Positions 16,624-25,777 of a stretch of DNA of 64,000 nt are shown here, one piece after another. Below the pieces are notes generated by a model. It was not told where the DNA came from. It was given only the letters and a program-made list of their open reading frames with translations, and did no database searches. The first letter of the stretch is position 1; every line of letters begins with the position of its first letter. A program made the translations under genes and the position numbers. Source of the stretch: Flavobacterium sediminilitoris (GTDB taxonomy: Bacteria > Bacteroidota > Bacteroidia > Flavobacteriales > Flavobacteriaceae); assembly GCF_023008245.1 (NCBI RefSeq), contig NZ_CP090145.1, forward strand, positions 1,798,001 to 1,862,000, in the 5' to 3' direction.

Positions 16624-18685
16624 AGTTATTGGAGCGGAAGATGGCTTACTTAATGCTTATTTTGCTAAAAAAGAATATATTGAAAAGACAGATGAAGATG
16701 CAGGAACTTATAAGTACACTTTTGGAGGAAATAAAGCAGCTAACAAAACTTCAACTCCACAGGAAAAGGAATCTGTTGCAGATGCTATTTTAAACAAAGC
16801 AAAAATAAATGATAAGTTAAAGGCTGAAAAACGATATACCACAAAAGAAGCCATTATTCAGTCTTTAGCAGCAGAAGAATATGGTAAAGATACTCAGGAT
16901 AATAAAACAGTTGAACTTAAAACGTTTAAATTAGGACCAAAATTAATTCCTATTAATTCAGCACCTTTAGAAGGAAAAGTTTATTTAGTAGTAGAAACAG
17001 CAGGATTAGACGGGAAACAAGCTACAATAACAATAAAAGAGAAAGACGGTGTTATAAAAGGGTCACCAGATGCAATTTTACCTGTTTTAGAAATTACAGA
17101 AGAGCAAATGGAGGAAACTGAAACTTCAGAAGAAGTACAAGGAACCGAAAAAAATCAATTTACAGTTACTGTAGAAAATGGCATTGGAAAAGTACCAATA
17201 CAATTACGACCAAAATCAGATGAAGATTTAGAACAATGGAAAGAAAAAATTGCTAAAGGGAAAGAAGATGGAAATTATACTTATACATTTAACAATGAAA
17301 ACGGAACCGCAATAAATGCAGAAAATAAGGCCAAAATAGCAGAAATTATAGTTGTTAATGCAAAAGAAGGAAAATTTGGAAACCCAAAAATGGAAAGTGG
17401 TAAAACAGCTTATAAAGAAGATGTGGAAGCAGTATTAGAGGAGAAAACGTATAATAAAGGAGATACTATAACTTTCTCAACATATAAAAAAGAAACAGAG
17501 CAATTATGGTTGGAAGCAGAATGTGCAGGCGAAAATAAAAACCATAAAGGCGAATTTTTGAAAAAAGATGGAGCTTATTTTGTAATAGGTAAAATAAAAG
17601 AAATTATTTTTCCTTTATTGATAAAGCCTGAAAATGATACAGGAAAAAAATGGGGAAATAATTATTATTGGGCAGCTAGTCAAGGGGCAAATCAAGCAGC
17701 ATTTAATTCTAACAGATCAAGAGGAACTAGGAAGCATGCGGGGAGAGATTTGTATACTCTTCCTGAGACACCAGTAGTCGCAATATGTAAAGGTAAGGTG
17801 TTAGAAGTAAAAAATTTTTATGCGCAAACACATCAAGTAACTGTACTTCACGAAACAAATGATGGAAGGAAATTCATTATTAGATATGGGGAATTAGCTC
17901 CAAGTAGTATAACGGTTAAAGAAGGTGATTCTATAACCCAAGGAAAACAAATTGGAGTAACAGGACATCTTGTAGGTATAACTGTTATAAGTGGAGAAAC
18001 AGTATATATGCTACATTTTGAACATTATACAGGAGAAAAAGGATATGACTTAACTACTGCTTTATCTACAGGAGATAAACCATTTATGAGAAGAACAGAT
18101 TTAGTAGATTCTATTGCAATTTTAGAAGAAGGGTATAAAAATACATTTGGAGAAAATTCAGAAAATCAGTTGTTTACAGAAGAAGATGGTAAGGAAGCTA
18201 TAACAGAATTATATAATAAGTATAAAGATAAAACATGGAGTTGGAAGTGGGAAGGTTCTGAGGAAGAAATTGAAGTATCAGGAAAAGATTTGATAACAAT
18301 TGTTGAAAAAATGTATAGATTAGAAACTAGTCATTTTAAATCAAAACAATATCAAAATTGTGGTACAGGAGGAATGGAAGCTTTCGGATCTCCTCCTTAT
18401 TATGGTTGGGACTCAAGTCTTTTTATAGAACAGCCAGTAGGAACTTGGAGTGCTTATGAAGGAAAAGGTTTGAGTGGAGTAGGTGGAAATGCCCAAATTA
18501 CAACTACTCAAAAAGAGTTTGTTAAATTACCATCAGTATTGGCAGGAATGGAATATAAAGTGAAATACATTATAAAATATAATGGAAATTATGCTCGCTG
18601 GTTTAATAAAAATAGTGAAACGGCTCAAAAAGCTTATGTAACGTCACTTAGGGGAATAAGAGCAAGATTTGTTGAAGGATTGTAG
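15773..18685 (+). CDS. Cell-wall effector with M23 peptidase domain
   Basis: A 970-residue protein. The head (1-284) is the duplicated module of the effector at 12331. Residues 290-620 hold further Ig-like repeats (two alike segments with KYTFGGNKAANK and YTFNNENGTAINAENK). Residues about 630-770 match the M23/LytM endopeptidase: His655-x3-Asp659 (KHAGRDLY) and His748 in MLHFEH, with the usual VKEGDSITQGKQIGVTG loop. The usual HxH pair reads MLH, so the general-base His is replaced by Met. The last 120 residues (EKMYRLETSHFKSKQYQ, then GGMEAFG) resemble the ends of some Bacteroidetes lysins and may be a glycosidase, with Glu in ETSHF as candidate. No DUF4280 gene of its own precedes it. Confidence 0.8.
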   Translation: MKGIKAIQGKTQVVAGQWENYTVSEWHSQTPLASRVTSSVKWDIYYLEPGKPPLLVLQKSEGRVRFREEAIGRKFLIVAYMYEPTLNDSSSIEITIIGTEKAEILKIDLTDVNDQPISGPLAYGQTINAHVHTTGMQGVSLMLSLYEDDAQGSGHSSENDQNHLKTITAEVGSNGIAFAQFMLEPDFQRIANAYLAKGDSDEGAYHEFYVTARGMGEIPGLTSSGNVNVANPPQESPVPSEDNTSTEESNSAETPVEAEPVKSEPVTVDPGAIDVEVPENKTPTVIGAEDGLLNAYFAKKEYIEKTDEDAGTYKYTFGGNKAANKTSTPQEKESVADAILNKAKINDKLKAEKRYTTKEAIIQSLAAEEYGKDTQDNKTVELKTFKLGPKLIPINSAPLEGKVYLVVETAGLDGKQATITIKEKDGVIKGSPDAILPVLEITEEQMEETETSEEVQGTEKNQFTVTVENGIGKVPIQLRPKSDEDLEQWKEKIAKGKEDGNYTYTFNNENGTAINAENKAKIAEIIVVNAKEGKFGNPKMESGKTAYKEDVEAVLEEKTYNKGDTITFSTYKKETEQLWLEAECAGENKNHKGEFLKKDGAYFVIGKIKEIIFPLLIKPENDTGKKWGNNYYWAASQGANQAAFNSNRSRGTRKHAGRDLYTLPETPVVAICKGKVLEVKNFYAQTHQVTVLHETNDGRKFIIRYGELAPSSITVKEGDSITQGKQIGVTGHLVGITVISGETVYMLHFEHYTGEKGYDLTTALSTGDKPFMRRTDLVDSIAILEEGYKNTFGENSENQLFTEEDGKEAITELYNKYKDKTWSWKWEGSEEEIEVSGKDLITIVEKMYRLETSHFKSKQYQNCGTGGMEAFGSPPYYGWDSSLFIEQPVGTWSAYEGKGLSGVGGNAQITTTQKEFVKLPSVLAGMEYKVKYIIKYNGNYARWFNKNSETAQKAYVTSLRGIRARFVEGL

Positions 18686-18712
18686 AGAGTAATAATAAAA
18701 ATAAAATAAGAT

Positions 18713-19507
18713 ATGGCAAGAATACTTATACTAATCTTTTTAGTTTTTTCTTTTAGTTGTAAAAAAAGAGTTGATAATATTGAGCAAAGCGTTATTAAAA
18801 ACGGAAGTATTAATAATAAGGTTGATGTTTCAGTAGAAAATGATTCTGTTACATGCGATGAAGTTGTTCGTAAAATTGTTTTTTCAAGTAATTTAAAAAG
18901 CATTAAAAATTTTGATGATATTTTTATCAGACTTGAAGAAATTTCAGATGAAAAAATTATAATTAAATTATATATAGAAAACAACCTTTCAGACAATCCA
19001 AATGAAAAACAGATTGTAGAAAATGCTATTTCTTGGCTTGAACTGCAACCAAAAACGAATAAACTCTATGATGTTACATTTGATCCTGAGAATCCTGTAG
19101 AAATCAATTTTGATACAAAAATCATAAATAAATATAGTTTAGATAAAATCTGTGGAACTAAAACAAGTAAAAGTATCATAATTGATAATAAAGAAGTACA
19201 ATGTGAAAGCATACAAGGAGACATGATGACTGGAGAAGAATGTGTTTTTTTAAATAGTGATATTAAAGATATATATAAAGGTATTATTGGTAAAAAACTT
19301 ATAACAGATTGGAAATATCTTTTAAAAGAAATCCCACAACAAAATAAATCTTTAAAAATAAATGAAAATGGACTTATTGAAATAAACTATGAGATTAGTG
19401 AAAATAAAGTGGATATTAATTTAGAGTATGAAGGAGGGGTTACTAGTATTATTTTAGAAAAAAAAGGGAAAAATATTAATAGAATTATAATGCAAAGTGC
19501 AGATTGA
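18713..19507 (+). CDS. Lipoprotein, probable immunity to the M23 effector
   Basis: A 264-residue lipoprotein with signal peptide MARILILIFLVFSFSC (Cys16) followed by KKR. The mature part has no recognised family; it has a few Cys (VTCDEVV, KICGTK, VQCESI, EECVF). It lies 27 bp after the M23 effector and 192 bp before the second VgrG, so it closes that cassette. Immunity role is inferred from position. Confidence 0.68.
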   Translation: MARILILIFLVFSFSCKKRVDNIEQSVIKNGSINNKVDVSVENDSVTCDEVVRKIVFSSNLKSIKNFDDIFIRLEEISDEKIIIKLYIENNLSDNPNEKQIVENAISWLELQPKTNKLYDVTFDPENPVEINFDTKIINKYSLDKICGTKTSKSIIIDNKEVQCESIQGDMMTGEECVFLNSDIKDIYKGIIGKKLITDWKYLLKEIPQQNKSLKINENGLIEINYEISENKVDINLEYEGGVTSIILEKKGKNINRIIMQSAD

Positions 19508-19699
19508 GTTATATTTATTAATTCAAAAAAAAAGAATGTCATAAGAAAGTGTTATTTTCTGCATTTTTGTAGATGAAAGTGAAGAAATATCAGTTTTAAT
19601 TATGAATTTTACTTTTTATTGAAGCAAATAGTTTAAAATTTAATATTTTTTTTATTAAATTTACCTACTTATACATTTTACAAACAAACAAACAAAATC

Positions 19700-21220
19700 A
19701 TGGCAATAAGTACACGAATAGTCATCCAAATAGGAGGAGAAACCCTTACGCGATTTTCAAAATTAGTTATTCATCAAAAAGTACATACGCATCATACTTT
19801 TTCTTTGTTGCAACCTTTACCCAAAGAGTTTGTAAGTCAGGCAATAGATAAATCACAGAGTTATATAGGTCAATCTATTAAGATAGAGATTCAGCCTACG
19901 AGTTTAAAAACGACTTCACCTTTAGTTTTTCATGGTATTATTACAGAATCTCAAATGATTCGTACCTCAGGAGCTTCTGGAGGTATTATAATAAATGGAT
20001 ATAGTCCTACCATTGTTATGGAAGGTACACCAAAAACACAATCTTTTTCAGATGAATCTTTATCAGATATCATCAAAAAAATAACGAGTAGTTATAGTCA
20101 AAAAGAACTCCAACCTACAGTTGACGTTAAGAATGATGCTTCGATGCCTTATACAGTTCAATATAGAGAGAGCGATTTTGGATTTGCCTGTAGATTAGCC
20201 CAAAAGAGAGGACAATGGTTCTATTATAATGGAGAAGAATTACTATTTGGTTCTCCAAAATCTAAGAATTTCACTTTAGAATATGGAAGATCATTGCATA
20301 GTTTTAATATAGAGATGCGTGCAAAGCCATTAGGATTAGAGTATTTAGGATACGATCCAAGTAATGCAGAAACCCAAAAAGCCAATACAACGGAAGTCAA
20401 TTATCAACCTGAAGGCTATTCAAAAGTAATGTATGAGAGTTCAAAGAAATTGTTTCCAGAGAGTGCAACGATGCTTTATACTCATTCAATAGAAGAAGGA
20501 AGTGCTAGAACTCATTTGGTTGATCGAGTAACTACACAGTTACAATCTAGAGCTGCTGATTTAGTAACCGCAAAAGGCGATAGTGATGAAACAGGTTTAC
20601 GAATAGGAGATGTTATTTCTATCCAAGAGCCTTCATTTTCTATGACTGGTAATTTAATAGATGGATTACAAGAGCAAAATTTCGGAAGTTATATTATAAC
20701 AGATATTACCCATGTTTGTGAAGAATCAGGTACTTATCACAATAGTTTTCAAGCGGTTCCAGACAGCGTTTTGTCACCACCATATGGTAATGTTCACCAT
20801 CATCCAACAGCCGATACACAACCCGCAGTAGTAACAGACAACAATGATCCATTAGGGTTAGGTCGTATTCAAGTTAGCTTTGCATGGCAAAAGGAACAAG
20901 GGACAACTACACCATGGGTTCGAATGATAAACCCACATGCAGGAGGCGGAAAAGGGATGTATTTCATACCGGAAATAGGAGAAGAGGTTTTAGTAGGATT
21001 TGAAGCAGGAAATGCAGAGAAGCCTTTTATACTAGGTGCGATGTATAATGGAAATGAATCGAGTAGTTATGCCACATCAGGGAATGATCAGAAAGTTATT
21101 CAAACACGAAGTGGGACTAAGATTATCATGAATGATGCAGAAGGAAGTGTTTTTGTAGAAGACCCAAGTGGTAATACATGGATGATGGATGGTAAAGGTA
21201 ATATTAGTGTTAATGCTCCT
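19700..21220 (+). repeat. 1.52-kb direct repeat, vgrG body copy 2
   Basis: Partner of 4153-5673, same orientation. Identity runs from just before the start codon to Pro507 and then stops abruptly. Confidence 0.95.
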
Positions 21221-21547
21221 AAGAATTTTAGTATTGCAGCAGGTGACAATATAAGTATTTCTGCAGGGAAAAACATATCGGTTAGCGCAGGAGAAAATAT
21301 AGATAATTCAGCTAATGAAAATATAACTACTGTTGCAGGAACTGATATTATTCAAAATGCTACAGGGAATATTGTAGAGTCATCAGATAAGCGAACAGAA
21401 ATTATAGATAAGAACTTTATACGTCAAGCAGATATTTCTAATGAAATTGCGACAGAAGTTTCTATTTATAGTGAAAAAGAAAATATGACTTTACAGAGTG
21501 GCAAAACTGTTGAGTTTAATAGTGCAGAAAAGTCTAAATTATTTTAA
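19700..21547 (+). CDS. vgrG: VgrG (TssI) spike protein, copy 2
   Basis: A 615-residue spike protein. Residues 1-507 equal those of the VgrG at 4153; from Lys508 on the tail is new: FSIAAGDNISISAGKNISVS and similar eight-residue-period strands typical of a gp5C-like beta-helix, then a polar end finishing KSKLF. The new tail should choose a different cargo. A 57-residue protein with a similar beta pattern follows 9 bp later, then the DUF2931 lipoprotein and the lipase, so this spike probably serves the lipase. It is preceded by 192 bp of AT-rich DNA without a clear promoter match. Confidence 0.95.
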   Translation: MAISTRIVIQIGGETLTRFSKLVIHQKVHTHHTFSLLQPLPKEFVSQAIDKSQSYIGQSIKIEIQPTSLKTTSPLVFHGIITESQMIRTSGASGGIIINGYSPTIVMEGTPKTQSFSDESLSDIIKKITSSYSQKELQPTVDVKNDASMPYTVQYRESDFGFACRLAQKRGQWFYYNGEELLFGSPKSKNFTLEYGRSLHSFNIEMRAKPLGLEYLGYDPSNAETQKANTTEVNYQPEGYSKVMYESSKKLFPESATMLYTHSIEEGSARTHLVDRVTTQLQSRAADLVTAKGDSDETGLRIGDVISIQEPSFSMTGNLIDGLQEQNFGSYIITDITHVCEESGTYHNSFQAVPDSVLSPPYGNVHHHPTADTQPAVVTDNNDPLGLGRIQVSFAWQKEQGTTTPWVRMINPHAGGGKGMYFIPEIGEEVLVGFEAGNAEKPFILGAMYNGNESSSYATSGNDQKVIQTRSGTKIIMNDAEGSVFVEDPSGNTWMMDGKGNISVNAPKNFSIAAGDNISISAGKNISVSAGENIDNSANENITTVAGTDIIQNATGNIVESSDKRTEIIDKNFIRQADISNEIATEVSIYSEKENMTLQSGKTVEFNSAEKSKLF

Positions 21548-21556
21548 CAAAACACT

Positions 21557-21730
21557 ATGGCAATTCACAAAAAAGCAAAAAATATAGAAATCATAGTTAA
21601 GTCTGATTATAATTTGACTGTAGGAGGAAAGTTAGAAAAGATTACCAGTAAATTTAATGTAGAAGCTACAATTGGAAATTTAAATTTAATCTCTAATAAA
21701 AAAATAGTTTCAGATGGTAATAAAGGATAA
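21557..21730 (+). CDS. 57-residue beta-strand protein after VgrG2, possible spike-tip tag
   Basis: A short gene (MAIHKKAKNIEIIVKSDY to IVSDGNKG) 9 bp after VgrG2 and overlapping the start of the DUF2931 gene by 17 bp. The alternation in NIEIIVKSDYNLTVGGKLEK and EATIGNLNLISNKKIV looks like the repeat strands of VgrG tails and like the end of the effector tags at 7051 and 8665 (DIAINAVGNISVTSGKGVVF). It may be a stand-alone docking tag that adds a layer to the needle and recruits the lipase, or the remainder of an effector whose toxin part was lost. The small size makes expression uncertain, but coupling at both ends supports it. Confidence 0.55.
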   Translation: MAIHKKAKNIEIIVKSDYNLTVGGKLEKITSKFNVEATIGNLNLISNKKIVSDGNKG

Positions 21731-22745
21731 TTTCATAAAATTAATATGTATCGTTCTACTTACTAATGCACTAACTATTTCATGTCAAAATATAAAAATG
21801 GAACAAAAATTTGATTGGTCAGCAACATTATCTGCACCAGAGGAATACCCCGTTCAAGTCTATAAAGGGGAAATAATAGCAAAAGATTACTCACAATCTT
21901 TAAGCGGTTTTGGAGATATCGATTATGGTTGGGGAGAAGAAGGAGGTACTGTTGTTATGGGGCCAGATTTTAAAAATATTCCAGATAGTTTAGAAATTGC
22001 TTGGCATTCATTTGTAGATCAAAAAAATTTTGAAGGAAAATGGGCTTTGCCAAAAGAAGAGATAACTAAACTTTTTGAAGAAGGATTTATAGATGATTTT
22101 GCAAATAAAAAATTGACATACACGACATTTGTCGTTGGCTTAGCTCCAAATGGGTTAGTTGTTGTTTGGTTGTCTGGTGCGGGTAATCAAATAGAAGTAG
22201 CGCATTTTAAAGCACAAGAGGTATTCGTTAACATAGAAAATATTTCAGATCGAAGTAAACCTATTTTTTCAAAGAAATATAATGATATCGTTTTATCTGA
22301 ATTAAACGAAAAACACAATACTTTCGAAAGAATTAAGCAAAAAGATTACCCAAAAATAGAGGTGTATGAAAAATACAGAAAAAAGTATTTATGGAAACCA
22401 TCAATTGTACTACCTCAGGATTGTAAACTAAATAATTTAATATTTCATTTCTATAATGGTGAAATAAATAATACGATTAAAGAAAACTTAGCTTCATTAG
22501 ACTATAATGAAAAGGCAGTTTTTAAAAAATGTTATTTTCATTGGATAGATAAAAATCAAAAAAGAAGAGGCGCATGGATTGAAGAATTTAATCAGGAAGA
22601 ACTTTATGATGCTTATGAAGCATTAGGGGAAGAAGCTCAAATAGATCTGATTATAAAAATTATTGAACCAAATACAGTTGTTATTCTTTTGAAAAATAAT
22701 GATAAAGAGATAGAGATAAAAAAATATAAAAAAACAATTGAATAG
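21714..22745 (+). CDS. DUF2931 lipoprotein, probable immunity to the Tle1-type lipase
   Basis: A 343-residue lipoprotein (signal peptide ending LTISC, Cys24). The mature N-terminal 190 residues match DUF2931: FDWSATLSAPEEYPVQVYKG, IPDSLEIAWHSFVDQKNFEG and VGLAPNGLVVVWLSG. DUF2931 genes commonly sit beside DUF2235 lipase genes of T6SS loci and are taken as their immunity proteins; the same pairing is seen here, with the lipase gene 33 bp downstream. The order immunity-then-effector is the reverse of every other cassette in the window. The C-terminal half (WKPSIVLPQDCKLNNLIFHF onward) is less familiar. Confidence 0.82.
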   Translation: MVIKDNFIKLICIVLLTNALTISCQNIKMEQKFDWSATLSAPEEYPVQVYKGEIIAKDYSQSLSGFGDIDYGWGEEGGTVVMGPDFKNIPDSLEIAWHSFVDQKNFEGKWALPKEEITKLFEEGFIDDFANKKLTYTTFVVGLAPNGLVVVWLSGAGNQIEVAHFKAQEVFVNIENISDRSKPIFSKKYNDIVLSELNEKHNTFERIKQKDYPKIEVYEKYRKKYLWKPSIVLPQDCKLNNLIFHFYNGEINNTIKENLASLDYNEKAVFKKCYFHWIDKNQKRRGAWIEEFNQEELYDAYEALGEEAQIDLIIKIIEPNTVVILLKNNDKEIEIKKYKKTIE

Positions 22746-22778
22746 TTTTTTTGATACAAACAATTAAAGTAAAAGCAT

Positions 22779-24128
22779 ATGTCTATAAATGTAAGTTTTA
22801 GTAACTATTCACCACCAGAACCATCTAAAGAGGCTATTAGCTTAAAAATCGGAATTTTTTTTGATGGAACACTTAATAATAAGAATAATACAGAAGAAAG
22901 AAAAAATAATTCAGAAGATTTTAAAAAGAATGGAACTAGTAAAAAACAAGATACAAGTTATTACAATGACTGGTCAAATGTAGCTAGATTATGGGAGTTT
23001 TTAGATGATCCTAATAAGATTTATATTGAAGGAATAGGAACTGATGACAAAGAAGAAGATTCCACTATGGGATTTGCTTTTGGAACAGGAGCTACTGGAA
23101 TTAGAGGAAAAGTAAAAAAAGGTTGTGAGAAAATTGTAGAAAAGGTAAAAAAAGAGAAGAATAAAGTAAATGCTCCAAAAATAAACACCTTAACTTTTGA
23201 TGTTTATGGTTTTAGTAGAGGTGCTGCTGCTGCTAGAAATTTTGTACATGAAATAAGTAAAGCAAAATATAAAGCAAGAAAAAGAATAGTAGGTTCACGT
23301 GGTGGTGGATCTGTTCAAAAATTAAATGATGATGGAGAGGTAACAAATAGAGATGATTTTCCTAGAAGAGGACATTTAGGACTTAAATTAGAAGAAGCTG
23401 GAATTGAAGTGGATGTTGTACGAGTTCGTTTTTTAGGGATTTATGATACTGTTTCGTCATATTCTAAGAATTTCTCAATTTCTCCAGATTTTGATGATGT
23501 AGATGAATTAGGATTAAACAATATTGGTTCAGCAAGTACAGTTGTCCATTATGTTGCAGAAAATGAACACAGAGAGAATTTTTCATTAACAAATACACAT
23601 GTTGGTGTTCAAAAAACATTTCCAGGTGTACATTCTGATATTGGAGGAAGTTATAATGATGGAGAAGAAATAATTGAAGAAATTGAAACTTCATGGGGTT
23701 CAAGAAACAATCTTAATCCTTTAATAGAGCGTTTAATAGATGAAGGTTGGTATAAAAGAAAACAACTCGAAATTACTGGAGGAAATATCTATTGGGCACT
23801 TAAAGGAACAAGAGACTTAAAGAAAACATATAGTTACATTCCTTTACATTTTATGGGAGAAAGTAGTAAAAATAAAGAAGTTAATATCAAGACTGATAAA
23901 CTAGAAAGTTTCTATGATATATCAGAAAGTGAATTGCTTAAAAGAGTAAAAGAAAAGTTGAGAAGCTATGTCTTTGGAAGCGGGAAACAGTATTTATTAG
24001 ATGATTCTCTTACTCCTCAAGAAAAAACAGATTTGTTACAATTAAGAAATGAATATCTTCACTGGTCAGCAAGAAGAGAAGGTATTGGTATGGATCCTAA
24101 TAGTAATAGAAAAAGAGTCTATTATTAA
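22779..24128 (+). CDS. Tle1-type phospholipase effector (DUF2235)
   Basis: A 449-residue alpha/beta-hydrolase of the DUF2235 family. Hallmarks are LKIGIFFDGTLNNKNNT near the start, YIEGIGTDD, the nucleophile elbow GFSRG with Ser146 (FDVYGFSRGAAAARNFV), FLGIYDTVSSY with a catalytic Asp candidate, and PGVHSDIGGSY with a His candidate. Such Tle1 proteins are T6SS phospholipases acting on periplasmic-side membrane lipids of the target. It has no N-terminal tag or PAAR domain, so it must bind VgrG2 or its tip partner. The lipoprotein immediately upstream is the probable immunity factor. Confidence 0.88.
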   Translation: MSINVSFSNYSPPEPSKEAISLKIGIFFDGTLNNKNNTEERKNNSEDFKKNGTSKKQDTSYYNDWSNVARLWEFLDDPNKIYIEGIGTDDKEEDSTMGFAFGTGATGIRGKVKKGCEKIVEKVKKEKNKVNAPKINTLTFDVYGFSRGAAAARNFVHEISKAKYKARKRIVGSRGGGSVQKLNDDGEVTNRDDFPRRGHLGLKLEEAGIEVDVVRVRFLGIYDTVSSYSKNFSISPDFDDVDELGLNNIGSASTVVHYVAENEHRENFSLTNTHVGVQKTFPGVHSDIGGSYNDGEEIIEEIETSWGSRNNLNPLIERLIDEGWYKRKQLEITGGNIYWALKGTRDLKKTYSYIPLHFMGESSKNKEVNIKTDKLESFYDISESELLKRVKEKLRSYVFGSGKQYLLDDSLTPQEKTDLLQLRNEYLHWSARREGIGMDPNSNRKRVYY

Positions 24129-24145
24129 AAAATAACATGAAATAA

Positions 24146-25201
24146 TTGAAACCAAAATATAAAAAGTATAAAATAAAAAAAGGAGATACATTACAAAGTA
24201 TTTCGAAAATATTAGAAAAATCAGAACACGAAGTTAAAAGTTTTCATAATGTATTTTGTGATAATGATAGTTATATAGGAAATCAATTTCCTAGTAATTT
24301 AGAAGAACTATATATCTATCCAGAATATAATGAAAAGCAATTGTCTTTAATTCCAAAAGTAACTTTTGAAGGAGCATACAAATTAGGATTAAAACCATCG
24401 CAAATAAAAAGCAATTATGGAGTTATGTATACAATAACTTCAGGAGAAGAAACAAATACAGTTAAGTTTGAAACAAGTGTAATCTTTAAAGAACGAACAG
24501 CAAAAAACACATATATATATGAAATTGATCGAGTATCAGAAACCTATATAAATGATGAAGAAGCAACAAACTTAGCCGATGAATTAGCAGAAAAAACAAG
24601 CAAAGTATTATATCCATTAAAAATAGAAGTAGACAATGAAGGAAAATGGATAGAAATTAATAATTACAATGAAATATATAACAGATGGGAAAAAACAAAA
24701 GAAAAAATCCTGTCAGAATATGAAGGAGAATGGGTAGAAAAATACCTAAAAGAGAATCAAGAAACTATTGAAAGTGAAGGGAGATTGCAAACTGCACTAT
24801 CAAAAGATTGGTTCTTGAATAGTTATTTTGCTTCAATATATGTTTATTACACACATAAATATCAATTTGAAGTAATAAAGCCATTTCCAATATTAGTAAA
24901 TTGTAATTCAGTTAATTATAAAGTAAAACAAAAAATAAATGAATATTTAGACGAACATAATTTAATCAAAATTGAACAAAATGGGAATCTAGAAGATGAA
25001 AGATCAAAAACAGATTTACAAAATGAAATGAATATACCTTATTATGCAACATTATATCCTAATCAAGATATTGCAGAAGGCACATTTAGATCACTCTATT
25101 TTTTAAATGGAAAATCAAATTTGATAGAATCATTATTTTTAGAATGTTCAATAAACTTAGATATAGAAAAAAAAATACAAGTAGTTGTATCTCTTTTATA
25201 A
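24146..25201 (+). CDS. LysM-domain accessory protein 2 of the effector cassettes
   Basis: A 351-residue paralogue of the protein at 10700. It starts with TTG at 24146: the nearby ATG at 24137 is followed at once by a stop, and the TTG gives the complete LysM repeat KYKIKKGDTLQSISKILEKS. The shared domain follows (VLYPLKIEVDNEGKWIEINN, NRWEKTK, FLNSYFASIYVYY). It precedes the second DUF4280 gene by 73 bp, keeping the LysM-DUF4280-effector order. No signal peptide is present, so a cytoplasmic adaptor or spike component is more likely than a wall-binding protein. Confidence 0.72.
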   Translation: MKPKYKKYKIKKGDTLQSISKILEKSEHEVKSFHNVFCDNDSYIGNQFPSNLEELYIYPEYNEKQLSLIPKVTFEGAYKLGLKPSQIKSNYGVMYTITSGEETNTVKFETSVIFKERTAKNTYIYEIDRVSETYINDEEATNLADELAEKTSKVLYPLKIEVDNEGKWIEINNYNEIYNRWEKTKEKILSEYEGEWVEKYLKENQETIESEGRLQTALSKDWFLNSYFASIYVYYTHKYQFEVIKPFPILVNCNSVNYKVKQKINEYLDEHNLIKIEQNGNLEDERSKTDLQNEMNIPYYATLYPNQDIAEGTFRSLYFLNGKSNLIESLFLECSINLDIEKKIQVVVSLL

Positions 25202-25238
25202 AGCAATAGTGTGATATAAAAATTGCCTAAATATTTAG

Positions 25239-25750
25239 AGTTTTGTATATTTAATATTCAAAAAACAAACAAACATGAGCGAAAAACATATTGTGGTGCA
25301 AGGAGCCGAATGTCAATGTAAATTCAGCGTAGAACCTAAAATAGATAAACTAAAAGTTCTATCTCAAACCAAGGACTATGCGAATGATAAAGATGCTTCA
25401 AAAAAGCTTATTGCAACCGATAAAGAAATTGGTCAAACACTAGAAAAAAATACTTTTGGAAAATGTAAGCTACAACCCACACCTAGTGATTATTTGCCAT
25501 GTCAAGCCGTAATTACAAAATGGAGCGGTTTCTATGAAAAAGTAACTATGTCTAATCAAGGTAAAATTCTATTAGAAGATAGCAAAGCCACTTGTCCAAT
25601 TGGAGGACCAGATTGTATTTCTATTACAAAACATGGACAAAAAGCAGAAGGGTCTTCACAAAATGCTAAAAATGCAAATGAAGATGTACAAAGTCAATTA
25701 AACCCTATGGTCGACATTAAAAAAATGGATGAGAAACCATTGAAACATGA
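25239..25750 (+). repeat. 0.5-kb direct repeat with DUF4280 gene, copy 1
   Basis: The leader agttttgtatatttaatatt plus nearly all of the DUF4280 gene recurs at 30292 with scattered silent changes and one 4-nt difference in a caaa run before the ATG. The repeat stops near the end of the gene, where the C-terminal residues differ. Confidence 0.9.
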
Positions 25751-25775
25751 TAATATTGAATACAATTCCAAATAA
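25275..25775 (+). CDS. DUF4280 PAAR-like spike-tip protein 2
   Basis: A 166-residue DUF4280 protein (EKHIVVQGAECQCKFSVEP, TFGKCKLQPTPSDYLPCQAV, KATCPIGGPDCISI). It has one Cys more at the start than copy 1. It is almost identical to copy 3 at 30324 apart from the last 10-15 residues. The end of each copy differs and lies next to its own effector gene (2 bp away here), so the tail may be matched to the effector head. Expected to cap VgrG and present the 927-residue effector. Confidence 0.85.
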   Translation: MSEKHIVVQGAECQCKFSVEPKIDKLKVLSQTKDYANDKDASKKLIATDKEIGQTLEKNTFGKCKLQPTPSDYLPCQAVITKWSGFYEKVTMSNQGKILLEDSKATCPIGGPDCISITKHGQKAEGSSQNAKNANEDVQSQLNPMVDIKKMDEKPLKHDNIEYNSK

Positions 25776-25777
25776 AT

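Noticed and set aside
4153..21220. The vgrG repeat as an insertion element or composite transposon
   Set aside because: No transposase, terminal inverted repeats or target duplications are seen; the repeat is coding sequence with a boundary inside the gene, so homologous recombination is the simpler reading.
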